DNA from: Myxococcus hansupus
GTDB taxonomy: Bacteria > Myxococcota > Myxococcia > Myxococcales > Myxococcaceae
NCBI RefSeq assembly: GCF_000280925.3
Contig: NZ_CP012109.1
Location: forward strand, 4,980,501-5,044,500
Length of the DNA stretch: 64,000 bases
Direction of reading: 5' to 3'
Both the position numbers and the translations under genes were made by a program. The notes under the pieces are model-generated. The model had not been told where the DNA came from, ran no database searches, and saw nothing but the letters and a program-made list of their open reading frames with translations. Below, piece after piece: positions 1 to 7,818 of the stretch. Each line of letters begins with the position of its first letter. Within the stretch, counting starts at the first letter, position 1.

Positions 1-593
1 ACCTCGCGGCGCAGGTCGCTCTTGCTGTGGCAGATGGTCACCGTGGCGTTCTTCTGGAGCAGCATCAGCGCCATGGGCTTGCCCACGATGTTGCTGCGGC
101 CCACCACCACGGCCCGCTTGCCCGCGGGCTCACAGCCAATCTCCTCCAAGAGCCGCATCACGCCAAAAGGCGTACACGCGCGGGTGGCGGGCCGCCCCAG
201 CAGCAGGTTTCCCGCGTTGAGCGGGTGGAAGCCGTCCGCGTCCTTCTCCGGCTTCACGGCGGAGATGATGACGTCCGGGTCGATGTGCCGGGGCAGCGGG
301 AGCTGCACCAGGATGCCGTGCACCGCCGGGTCCTCGTTGAGCTGGTGGATGAGCTTCAGCAGCGCGTCCTGGGTGATGTCCTCGGCTGGGTGGAGCTCCC
401 AGGAGTTGAAGCCCACCTCCTCGGCGGCCTTCTTCTTCCCGTTGACGTAGACCTTGGAGGCGGGGTCCTCCCCCACGCGCACCACGGCCAGCCCCGGCGT
501 CAGGCCGTGCTCGCGCTGGAGCCGGTCCACCGCCGCCTTGACCTCCGCACGCACGCGCGCGGCGACTGCCTTGCCATCCATCAACTGGGCCAT
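1..593 (-). CDS. folD: FolD, methylenetetrahydrofolate dehydrogenase/cyclohydrolase (3' end cut by window edge)
   Basis: Bifunctional cytosolic enzyme that interconverts 5,10-methylene-, 5,10-methenyl- and 10-formyl-tetrahydrofolate for one-carbon metabolism. The reading frame begins at an ATG (591-593, minus strand) and runs off the left edge, giving the first 197 of about 285 residues. Visible family marks are YVNGKKKA with the catalytic Lys near residue 53, QLPLP near 98, DGFHP near 120 and the nucleotide-binding GRSNIVGKP near 165. The missing part is the C-terminal third of the NADP domain. It is divergent from the DjlA-like gene. Identification is by family motifs and is secure. Confidence 0.95.
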   Translation of the reverse strand, partial: MAQLMDGKAVAARVRAEVKAAVDRLQREHGLTPGLAVVRVGEDPASKVYVNGKKKAAEEVGFNSWELHPAEDITQDALLKLIHQLNEDPAVHGILVQLPLPRHIDPDVIISAVKPEKDADGFHPLNAGNLLLGRPATRACTPFGVMRLLEEIGCEPAGKRAVVVGRSNIVGKPMALMLLQKNATVTICHSKSDLRRE

Positions 594-649
594 AAGGCAT
601 GGCACTCTATGCGAAACTCCCCCGCCGGAAAGGGAGCGGAACCTCGGTC

Positions 650-1465
650 ATGGGTGCAGGAACAGTACTTGGAGGGATGTTGGGGCTGATGGCGGGCCTG
701 CTCGTGGGCAGCCCGTGGGCCATCGTCCTGTTCCTCATCGCGGGCGGCTTCGCGGGGCGCTACTACGACTCCCTGAACGCGATGCCGCCGCAGGACCCGG
801 AGGCCCTGTCCGACTTCACGCCCGCGTACCTGCCCTACGACGACACGGACACGGACATACGCCCGGCACGGCGGGAAGAACCCTACGAACAGCTCGCCAG
901 TGACTTGTGCGCCGTCTTCGTGGAGGTGGCGCATGCCGACGGAGAGGTCCGCCGCGACGAGGTCAAGGTGGTGCGCCGGTACTTCCAGAAGACGCTGGGC
1001 TACGGGCCCGAGGCGCTGGAGGTCGTCCGGGGCCACCTGAAGACCTTCCTGGCCCGCCCGCCCGACCTGGACGCCGCGGTCAGCGCCTGTGAAGCGCAAC
1101 TGCCCGCCTCCGAGCGGCACCGGCTGCTCGACACGCTGTACGAGCTGGCGCTCGCGGACGGCGGCATGCAGCGCTCCGAGCGCGAGGTGCTGCGCCGCGT
1201 GGCCGAGGGCCTGGGCATCTCCGAGGCGGACGAGCACGCCATCATCTCCAGCCACCTGGGCGCGAGCGACGAGCACTACGCCGCCCTGGGCCTGACGCCC
1301 GACGCGACGGACGTGGAGGTGAAACGCGCCTTCCGACAGCTCGCCGCCGAGTTCCATCCCGACAAAGCCGCCCACCTGGGCCGTCAGGCCGCCGAGCAGG
1401 CGGCCCGTCGCTTCCAGGAAGTCCGCGACGCGTACGAAGAGATTCGGCGCCTGCGCGGCCTGTAA
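650..1465 (+). CDS. DjlA-like membrane-anchored J-domain co-chaperone (TerB + DnaJ)
   Basis: A 271-residue protein with an N-terminal hydrophobic segment (about residues 5-30), a central TerB-like helical domain (about 75-190) and a C-terminal J domain holding HPD (in FHPDKA). This is the DjlA order: membrane anchor, TerB, J domain. DjlA proteins stimulate the ATPase of DnaK at the inner membrane. An earlier in-frame ATG exists at 599, but it lies only 5 bp from the divergent folD start and its first codons are poor in G/C at the third position. The ATG at 650 follows AAGGGAG and gives a normal DjlA N-terminus, so I chose it. The client is unknown. Confidence 0.8.
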   Translation: MGAGTVLGGMLGLMAGLLVGSPWAIVLFLIAGGFAGRYYDSLNAMPPQDPEALSDFTPAYLPYDDTDTDIRPARREEPYEQLASDLCAVFVEVAHADGEVRRDEVKVVRRYFQKTLGYGPEALEVVRGHLKTFLARPPDLDAAVSACEAQLPASERHRLLDTLYELALADGGMQRSEREVLRRVAEGLGISEADEHAIISSHLGASDEHYAALGLTPDATDVEVKRAFRQLAAEFHPDKAAHLGRQAAEQAARRFQEVRDAYEEIRRLRGL

Positions 1466-1515
1466 CACCGGGTTACATCCCCACAGACGCCCACGACGAG
1501 GACAGACCTCCAGCC

Positions 1516-2229
1516 ATGAGCCAGCAGCGCAACGGCCCCAAGAAGAAGGAACCGGCGTTCGCCAACAACCCCTTCAAGTCCGCCATCCAGACGATGAAGG
1601 ACGAGGAGAAGAAGGCGGCGCAGGAGAAGGCCGCCACGCAGGCCGCCCAGCGCAAGGCCGCGGCGCCCCCGCCCCGGGCCGCGAAGGCCCCGAAGGTCCG
1701 CGAGGAGGACGACGCCTCCCTCTTCTTCTCCGCCATGGACGGCGTGCAACAAATCACCAACCGGGGCGAGGCCCCCGCCCCCAACCCCCGCCTGCCGGAA
1801 ATCATCGACGAGAACGCGGAGGCGCTGGCGCAGCTCTCCGAGCTGGTCGCCGGCCAGGGGGACTTCGACTTCACCGGCTCGGATGAGTTCCTCGAGGGCG
1901 CGGGCCCTGGCGTCGACCGGAACCTGCTGCGCGCGCTGCGCCGCGGAGACTTCGCCATCCAGGGACAGTTGGACCTGCACGGGAAGACGCAGGTGGAGGC
2001 CCGCGACGCGCTGGAGCGTTTCCTCGACGACAGCCGCCGCGCGAAGAAGCGCTGCGTGCTGGTGGTTCACGGCCGCGGTTTGAATTCCAAGGACCAGATT
2101 CCGGTGCTGAAGGAGCGGCTCAAGGGCTGGCTGTCCGAGAAGCGGATTGGCCGGAGGGTGCTGGCGTTCGCTACCGCACGTCCCCAGGACGGCGGCACCG
2201 GCGCGGTGTACGTCCTGCTCCGGCGGTAG
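1516..2229 (+). CDS. Smr domain protein (MutS2 C-terminal-type, YdaL-like)
   Basis: A 237-residue protein with a Lys/Ala-rich, probably disordered N-terminal half and a C-terminal Smr domain. The Smr signatures are LDLHG (152-156), HGRG (near 185) and TGAVYVLL at the extreme C-terminus. Smr domains of the MutS2/SmrA/YdaL type nick or bind branched DNA, or cleave RNA at stalled ribosomes; which applies here cannot be told from the sequence. It lies 50 bp downstream of the DjlA-like gene on the same strand. Confidence 0.85.
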   Translation: MSQQRNGPKKKEPAFANNPFKSAIQTMKDEEKKAAQEKAATQAAQRKAAAPPPRAAKAPKVREEDDASLFFSAMDGVQQITNRGEAPAPNPRLPEIIDENAEALAQLSELVAGQGDFDFTGSDEFLEGAGPGVDRNLLRALRRGDFAIQGQLDLHGKTQVEARDALERFLDDSRRAKKRCVLVVHGRGLNSKDQIPVLKERLKGWLSEKRIGRRVLAFATARPQDGGTGAVYVLLRR

Positions 2230-2266
2230 CCTTTACGCGCGCCCGGCACTGTGCATACATGCCGCC

Positions 2267-3262
2267 ATGGCACGCGATCTGATCGACCTGCATATCCACG
2301 TGGGTGGCGCGGTGGCGCCCCACATCCTCTGGTCCATCGCCCACCAGCAGGGCTTCAAGCTCCCGGTCAAGAACTACTTCGACTTCGTGGAGCTCATCAC
2401 CTCTCGTCCGGGCAAGGTGGGCAGCCTGGACGACTACCTGAAGATTCTCCACACCTGGACGGAGAAGATTCAGTCCTCGCCCAGCGCGATCGAGCGCTCC
2501 GTCTACGAGGTCATCGGCAAGGAGTACCGCGGCAGCCGCGTGACGCAGATGGAGCTGCGCTTCAACCCGATGAAGCGCAACCTCAACTCAGAGCTGGACC
2601 TGGACCACATCATCCACGCCGCGCTGCGCGGCATGGACCGCGCGGTGCTGGAGTACGGCGTGAAGATGGGGCTCATCTTCTGCCTGGCGCGTGAGTTCGA
2701 CCACCGGCTCAACAGCATCATCGTGGACAAGGCCATCAAGTACCGCACGCGCGGCGTGTACGGCATCGACCTGGCCGGCACCGAGACGAACGCCATGGAG
2801 CTGCGGCCGGAGGTCGTCTCCCAGTACGAGGAGCTCTTCTCGCGCGCCCGCCGCGCCGGGCTCAAGTGCACGGTGCACACCGGCGAGACGCGCGGCACCG
2901 GCGCCGAGGGCGTCATGTCGGTGGTGGAGAAGCTCCAGCCGCACCGCATCGGCCACGGCATCCGCGCCGCCTACGACGAGCACGCGATGAAGGTGCTGCG
3001 CGAGCGCGACATCGTCCTGGAGCTGTGCCCCACGTCCAACCTGCACACCAAGGCCGTGGAGGGCGTGGAGGAGCTGCGCCACATCGTCCGCACCTTCTGG
3101 GACCGCAAGGTGAAGTTCACCATCAACACGGACGGCCCCTACCTGCTGGAGACGGACATGCGGCGGGAGATCGACATCATCGAGCAGAACGGCATCCTCA
3201 CGCCCGAGCAGGTGGATCAGACGCTCGCCTGGGCCCGTGAAGCCTCGTTCATCCCGGCCTGA
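2267..3262 (+). CDS. Adenosine deaminase-family amidohydrolase with altered substrate pocket
   Basis: A 331-residue (beta/alpha)8 metal-dependent deaminase of the adenosine/AMP deaminase family. Zinc ligands are visible: H9 and H11 (DLHIH), H204 in VHTGE, and D289. The catalytic Glu is E207 and the second catalytic His is H230 (IGHGI). GIDLAGTE is also present. Two positions that contact adenosine in characterised enzymes are changed: the Asp of HLDGA is Gly13 (HVGGA), and the second Asp of TDDP is Gly290 (TDGP). The chemistry should be intact, but the substrate may not be plain adenosine. The start is the ATG in the correct frame; upstream codons overlap the Smr gene end and have no other good start. 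It lies 8 bp before pyrD, probably in the same transcript. Confidence 0.85.
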   Translation: MARDLIDLHIHVGGAVAPHILWSIAHQQGFKLPVKNYFDFVELITSRPGKVGSLDDYLKILHTWTEKIQSSPSAIERSVYEVIGKEYRGSRVTQMELRFNPMKRNLNSELDLDHIIHAALRGMDRAVLEYGVKMGLIFCLAREFDHRLNSIIVDKAIKYRTRGVYGIDLAGTETNAMELRPEVVSQYEELFSRARRAGLKCTVHTGETRGTGAEGVMSVVEKLQPHRIGHGIRAAYDEHAMKVLRERDIVLELCPTSNLHTKAVEGVEELRHIVRTFWDRKVKFTINTDGPYLLETDMRREIDIIEQNGILTPEQVDQTLAWAREASFIPA

Positions 3263-3270
3263 GTCCGCCC

Positions 3271-4353
3271 ATGTACGGACTCACCCGTTCGCTGCTCTTC
3301 CAGATGTCCGCCGAGCGCGCGCACCGGCTCGGCATGGCGGGGCTCCATTACCTGGGCCGCTCGCGGGACTTGTGTGAGTCCCTGCGGGAGAAGGCCCTGG
3401 AAGGGGCCCCGCCCAACCTGGCCGTGGAGGTGGCGGGCCTGCGCTTCGCCCACCCCGTGGCGCTGGCCGCGGGCCTGGACAAGGACGCCGAGGCCGTGGA
3501 CGGACTCTTCGCCTGCGGCTTCTCCGCGGTGGAGATTGGCACCCTCACGCCCCGGCCCCAGCCCGGCAACCCCAGCCCCCGCTTGTTCCGCCTGCCGGAG
3601 CACCGTGCCGTCATCAACCGCATGGGCTTCAACAACCACGGCGCCGCCCAGGCCGCCACGCGGCTGCGGATGCAGACGTGGCGCCCCGGCCCGCTGGGGG
3701 TGAACATCGGCAAGAACAAGGACACGCCGCTGGATCAGGCCGTGGAGGACTACGTGGCCTGCGTGGACGCGCTGGCGGCGCTGGGGGACTACGTGGTGGT
3801 CAACGCCTCGTCCCCCAACACGCCGGGCCTGCGCAAGCTGCAGGAGCCCGAGCAGCTCACGCAGTTGCTGGGCGCGGTGCAGGAGCGCCTGGCCTCCGTG
3901 GCCCCGGGCAAGCCGCTGTTCCTCAAGATTGCCCCGGACCTCACGCCCGAGGCCGTGGACGAGGTGGTGGACGTCGCGCGGGCCTGCAAGCTCGCGGGGC
4001 TCATCGCCACCAACACCACGCTGGCCCGCCCCTTCGAGCACCCCCTGGCGAAGGAGGCCGGGGGCCTGTCCGGCGCGCCGGTGCGGGAGCCCGCCAACGC
4101 CGTCATCCGCCGGGCGTACCTCCGCGGCGACGGCGCGCTCCCCATCATCGGCGTGGGCGGCGTCTTCACCGCCCAGGACGTCTACGAGAAGCTGCGCGCG
4201 GGCGCGTCCGTGGTGCAGGTGTACACGGGGTTCATCTACGAGGGGCCCGGCATGGTGGGGCACATCCTCCCCGCCCTGGCCACGCTGCTCGCTCGAGACG
4301 GGTTCAAACAGGTCCGCGACGCGATTGGCGCCGAACACCGGGGCGCCGCCTGA
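3271..4353 (+). CDS. pyrD: Dihydroorotate dehydrogenase, class 2 (quinone-dependent)
   Basis: Membrane-associated FMN enzyme that oxidises dihydroorotate to orotate in pyrimidine synthesis, passing electrons to quinone. It is 360 residues long. The N-terminal amphipathic helix (MYGLTRSLLFQM, about 1-30) is typical of class 2. The active-site segment SSPNTPGLRKLQ starts near residue 180, LKIAPDLT and ATNTTL follow, and the FMN phosphate loop GVGGVF is near 292. The catalytic base is Ser, as in class 2. It follows the deaminase-like gene by 8 bp, giving a nucleotide-metabolism pair. It converges with the DUF4097 gene. Confidence 0.95.
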   Translation: MYGLTRSLLFQMSAERAHRLGMAGLHYLGRSRDLCESLREKALEGAPPNLAVEVAGLRFAHPVALAAGLDKDAEAVDGLFACGFSAVEIGTLTPRPQPGNPSPRLFRLPEHRAVINRMGFNNHGAAQAATRLRMQTWRPGPLGVNIGKNKDTPLDQAVEDYVACVDALAALGDYVVVNASSPNTPGLRKLQEPEQLTQLLGAVQERLASVAPGKPLFLKIAPDLTPEAVDEVVDVARACKLAGLIATNTTLARPFEHPLAKEAGGLSGAPVREPANAVIRRAYLRGDGALPIIGVGGVFTAQDVYEKLRAGASVVQVYTGFIYEGPGMVGHILPALATLLARDGFKQVRDAIGAEHRGAA

Positions 4354-4375
4354 CGCATCGAGTCAAATCGCGGAC

Positions 4376-4421
4376 AAAAAATGAGCGCTCGCCGGCGCCT
4401 TGGAGTTTCACCGGCGAGCGC
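4376..4421 (-). terminator. Rho-independent terminator of the DUF4097 gene
   Basis: A perfect 11-bp inverted repeat (GCGCTCGCCGG / CCGGCGAGCGC, 4385-4395 and 4411-4421) with a 15-nt loop. On the minus strand it is followed at once by six T residues. It lies just beyond the stop of the DUF4097 gene and could also act on the convergent pyrD transcript, although there is no T-run in that direction. Confidence 0.8.
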
Positions 4422-4452
4422 CCCGGGCCCAGTGCTTGACGGGCCTCGAAAG

Positions 4453-5139
4453 CTATGGCTGCACGGAGAGCGAGCCGCTGACCGTGCTGACTTCGACTGA
4501 CTGGGTGCCCGCGCCGTAAGTCTTTTCGCGGCGCCCCAGCATCGCGGCGCTGTCGTTGAAACGACCGCTGACCGAACTGAATTCCAATCTCGCGTCCGCC
4601 TTGGCCGGCAGCTTCAGCCGGACATCCCCGCCCACCGAGGACACAGAAGTAGTCACGATTTTCCGTGGTGCCAGTGTCACGCTGCCTTCCACCGTGCTGA
4701 CGTCCAACCGCCCCTCGGAACCGTTGACTTCCACACGGCCACCGACGGTCGCCACCTCCTGCGCCCCCGCCACCCCGTTCACCGTCACCGGGCCTCCCAC
4801 CGTCGCCACTTCCAGACGCGTCCCCCGGGGCACCTTCACCGTGAACCGGACCGGCTGCATCTTCTGACGGCAGGTCTGCATTCCTTCTTCACACGGACCG
4901 CAACAAACCCGCGCTCGGATGTCGTCTCCTGTTTGGACGACCTCCACTTCCACTTCGTTCCGAGATTTCTCCAGGCCTTCCCTAACAACCTCGAAAATCA
5001 CGTCATTCCCGTCTACCCCATCTACGCGCACCGCGCCATCAACATTGGCGATGTGGACAGCAGGCGTACCATCCGTTCCGAACTTCCACGTCTGGGAGGC
5101 GGGCGCGGCGGCGAGGACAAGCAGCAGGGGCAGGACCAT
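4453..5139 (-). CDS. Exported DUF4097-family beta-strand repeat protein
   Basis: A 228-residue protein with a short signal peptide (hydrophobic residues 2-14 ending in AAPAS) and a mature part made of short repeated beta strands, for example VATVGGPVTVNGV, VATVGGRVEVNGS, VSTVEGSVTL and VSTVSGSLSV. This is the putative adhesin fold of the DUF4097/DUF4098 families, whose function is unknown. A Cys-rich patch (CCGPCEEGMQTC, about 79-90) could form disulfides in the periplasm. GGAG lies 8 nt before the ATG. The N-terminal half is noticeably less GC-rich than neighbouring genes. Confidence 0.75.
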   Translation of the reverse strand: MVLPLLLVLAAAPASQTWKFGTDGTPAVHIANVDGAVRVDGVDGNDVIFEVVREGLEKSRNEVEVEVVQTGDDIRARVCCGPCEEGMQTCRQKMQPVRFTVKVPRGTRLEVATVGGPVTVNGVAGAQEVATVGGRVEVNGSEGRLDVSTVEGSVTLAPRKIVTTSVSSVGGDVRLKLPAKADARLEFSSVSGRFNDSAAMLGRREKTYGAGTQSVEVSTVSGSLSVQP

Positions 5140-5240
5140 GACGGAGCTCCGGGAGAGGTAGGATTCACCCCGCCCTACGCCCTGGCCCCACCCTCATTGC
5201 GCCCAGCGAGGACGCAGTATCCACACCGCTCTGACATGAC

Positions 5241-6395
5241 TCAGGCGTCGGTACCCCGCACGATGCGTTGGTACAGCGCGTCATGGCGGCGGACCATCTT
5301 CTCCAATGACAGCTCACGCGCGACGAAGTCCCGCGCGGCCTTGCCCATCTCTCTCGCCTTCTCGGGATTCGAGAGCAATTGGCGGAAGGCCTGAGCGAGC
5401 TGTGCGGGGCGCTCGGGGTCCACCACCAGGCCCCGCTCGCCGTCGCGGACGAGGTCGGTGTTGCCACCCACCCGTGTCACCACCATGGGGAGCCCCGCGG
5501 CCATGCCCTCCATGACGGCGTTGGACATGCCCTCCGCGGTGGAACAGAGGACGCCGAAGTTCGCCCGCGCGTAGATGGCGGGCACGTCCGTGCGGTGTCG
5601 CAGGAAGTGAACGATGTCGCGCACCCCCAGCTCCCCCGCGAGCTTCTCCAGGCCGGGGCGGCGCTCGCCGTCGCCCACGAGGAAGGCATGCAGCTTCACG
5701 CCCTCGTGGCGCAGCATCGCCAGGGCGAGCAGCAGGTCCTCCTGCCGCTTCACCGGGTGGCTCATGTTGGCCACGTGGACCACCACTGGCGCGCCGCCCG
5801 TCTCGGGCAGGGGGCCGCGCAGGCCCTCGCGCCGGCGCGACTCGAAGCGCGGCAAATCCAGGCCGTTGTGGATGACGGAGACGCGCGAGGCGGGCAGACC
5901 CTCCTCGGTGATGAGCTGGTTGCGGATGGCCTCCGCGTTGCCAATCACGTGGTCCGCCATGCGCGTCAGCCGCGAGTGCACGGCGCGCCGCGCCCGCCCC
6001 TGCCAATGCGACAGGTCCAACCGGCCGACGATGACCTTGGTGCCCGCAAGCTTCGCGGCCGGCACGGCCACCATCGTCGAATAGAAGTCGTGCACATGCA
6101 CCAGCTCCACCCGGTGCTGCCGGAGCCAGCGCGCCATGCGGTACACCTGATACGCCGTGTTCGCCTGCACCACGGAGCCCTTGAGCGGGAAGGCCGCGGG
6201 CGCGTGCCCCAGCTTCCACACCGCGCCAATGAGCGGCCCCGAGTCATCCAGCACGGACACCTGCAACCGGTAGCTGGGGGGCAGCCCCCGCAGCAGCTCC
6301 AACACCTGCACCTCGGTCCCTCCAATGTGGAAAGACCGGGTGAACTGAACCAGGCGAAGGGGCTCTTGCCCCATCCGCGCTTCCTCACGCCGCAT
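5241..6395 (-). CDS. Glycosyltransferase family 4 (GT-B)
   Basis: A 384-residue retaining GT-B glycosyltransferase. The N-terminal acceptor half begins LRLVQFTRSFHIGGTEVQV with the glycine loop. The C-terminal donor half has the EX7E motif (E288 to E296 in EGMSNAVMEG) followed by TRVGGNTDLV. The start ATG at 6395 follows GGAGGGG with 7-nt spacing and overlaps the stop of the upstream polymerase gene by 11 nt, so the two are translationally coupled. A second in-frame ATG at 6374 also has a fair RBS. The pairing with a Wzy/WaaL-like protein points to surface polysaccharide synthesis. From memory of Myxococcus xanthus gene order, this would match the glycosyltransferase beside the spore-coat Wzy; that is unverified. 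Confidence 0.85.
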   Translation of the reverse strand: MRREEARMGQEPLRLVQFTRSFHIGGTEVQVLELLRGLPPSYRLQVSVLDDSGPLIGAVWKLGHAPAAFPLKGSVVQANTAYQVYRMARWLRQHRVELVHVHDFYSTMVAVPAAKLAGTKVIVGRLDLSHWQGRARRAVHSRLTRMADHVIGNAEAIRNQLITEEGLPASRVSVIHNGLDLPRFESRRREGLRGPLPETGGAPVVVHVANMSHPVKRQEDLLLALAMLRHEGVKLHAFLVGDGERRPGLEKLAGELGVRDIVHFLRHRTDVPAIYARANFGVLCSTAEGMSNAVMEGMAAGLPMVVTRVGGNTDLVRDGERGLVVDPERPAQLAQAFRQLLSNPEKAREMGKAARDFVARELSLEKMVRRHDALYQRIVRGTDA

Positions 6396-7668
6396 GTCCG
6401 GACCCCTCCCACGTCGCCACCACCGGCTCGCGAGGAGCCGGAACCCGTTGCATGTCCGCCGCGGCTTCCGTCGCCCGCGCGATGCGGTGCGCCGCCGCCG
6501 CCAAACCAAAGAGCACGTAGCAGTGCGCGGACAGGATGTAGCCGGAGAACAAGTCACACACGAGATAGCCCGCCACCGACGCGGACAGCGCCCGCGCCAG
6601 CCAGCCAATCTCCTTGTCTCGCGACGCCTCGAAGGCCCCGCCCGCCGCGCCGCCCGCGAACACCATGAAGAACGCCAGTCCCACCCAGCCCAGCTCGCCA
6701 ATCACATCCAGGAAGATGTTGTGCGCCACGTACGCGCGGCGCGCCTCGGGCGGCGCGTACATGGGCCACGCGTAGCGGAAGCTGCCCGCGCCCACGCCCA
6801 ACAGCGGCTTGTCCAGGCTGATGCGGCTGGCCACCTGCCACGCGTAGACGCGGCCCATGGCGGACGCATCCTCGTGGAACTCGGCCACCGTCTCGTTGCG
6901 CTGCCAGAAGCTCTGCGGCGCGAAGACGAGCAGGCCCAGCACGAAGAGCGAGCCCACGACGATGGACTGGATGCGGCGCTTCTCACGGATGGCCCACAAG
7001 CCCATGGCCACCGACAAACCAATGAAGCCACCGCGCGAGTGGGAGACGACGATGGCCGCCACCGCGAGGCCCGCCGCCACCAGACACGCCAGCCGCCACA
7101 CCCAGGCGCTGCCCTTGCGCGCCACGAAGGCCACGGCCAGCGGCACCACCAGGGCCAGATTCATGGCCATGTGGTTGGGGTCCGCGTAGACGCCCACCCA
7201 GCGCGCGCGGAAGCCTTCCACCAGGTCCTCGCCCACCAGGTACCAGTTGATGGCGCCAATGGACGTCACCACCGACGCGAGCACCATGGCCCCGCACACC
7301 ACCGCCAGCCGGCGGCCCGTGGTGATGACGTTGACGAACGTGATGTAGATGGCCGTCAGCTTCAACAGCTCGACGCCCGTGGTCGTCGTGACCTCCGGAT
7401 TCACGGACCAGCCGACGGAGGCCACCGCCAATGTCGAAAAGGCGATGAGCGACAGGCCGCGCGAGCCGTCCACATACAGCGGCTCCGCCCGGCCCAACCT
7501 GCGAATCACCATGAGCCCCGCCGCCACGCCAGACGTCACCAGCGCGAGGCGAAGCGGCGCGAGCGCCGGAATCCACTCACCCGGAACCGCGTACATCACC
7601 GCCGCGAAGGCGGTCAGCGCATAGAAGGCCCACACGTCACGGCGCTGCCCCTGCTCTCCCAGCACCAT
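6385..7668 (-). CDS. O-antigen ligase/Wzy polymerase-like membrane protein
   Basis: A 427-residue integral membrane protein with about ten hydrophobic segments and the large periplasmic loop typical of the Wzy_C/O-antigen ligase family. The conserved loop segment GVGAGSFRYAWP is followed by HNIFLDVIGELGWVGL. Such proteins polymerise undecaprenyl-linked repeat units or ligate them to lipid A core. The ATG is preceded by GGAGG. It is coupled to the downstream glycosyltransferase, and a sigma-54 promoter candidate lies about 45 nt upstream. Counting genes from aglZ, the position agrees with my memory of the M. xanthus spore-coat polymerase wzyS. The function is an inference from synteny, so no symbol is given. 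Confidence 0.8.
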   Translation of the reverse strand: MVLGEQGQRRDVWAFYALTAFAAVMYAVPGEWIPALAPLRLALVTSGVAAGLMVIRRLGRAEPLYVDGSRGLSLIAFSTLAVASVGWSVNPEVTTTTGVELLKLTAIYITFVNVITTGRRLAVVCGAMVLASVVTSIGAINWYLVGEDLVEGFRARWVGVYADPNHMAMNLALVVPLAVAFVARKGSAWVWRLACLVAAGLAVAAIVVSHSRGGFIGLSVAMGLWAIREKRRIQSIVVGSLFVLGLLVFAPQSFWQRNETVAEFHEDASAMGRVYAWQVASRISLDKPLLGVGAGSFRYAWPMYAPPEARRAYVAHNIFLDVIGELGWVGLAFFMVFAGGAAGGAFEASRDKEIGWLARALSASVAGYLVCDLFSGYILSAHCYVLFGLAAAAHRIARATEAAADMQRVPAPREPVVATWEGSGHAA

Positions 7669-7718
7669 TCACTCCACCTCCCGGCAGTTGCGTCGCGCAC
7701 CAATACGCGTGCCTGGGC

Positions 7719-7738
7719 GAAAGCAGAGGACATGCCAG
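7719..7738 (-). promoter_or_regulatory. Sigma-54 (-24/-12) promoter candidate for the Wzy-like gene
   Basis: The minus strand reads CTGGCATGTCCTCTGCTTT. It matches the -24 element TGGCACG at six of seven positions and the -12 element TTGCW at four of five, with exact GG-to-GC spacing. The expected start of transcription is near 7712, leaving a leader of about 44 nt with GGAGG before the ATG at 7668. Enhancer-binding proteins drive such promoters; no activator site was sought. Confidence 0.5.
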
Positions 7739-7818
7739 GGGCCCCATCGGGCAAAGCCCTGAATCTTCTAAGACGGGACGGCCTCGCCTGGCTGGCGGGC
7801 CGCCCGGGACTGAAATTC

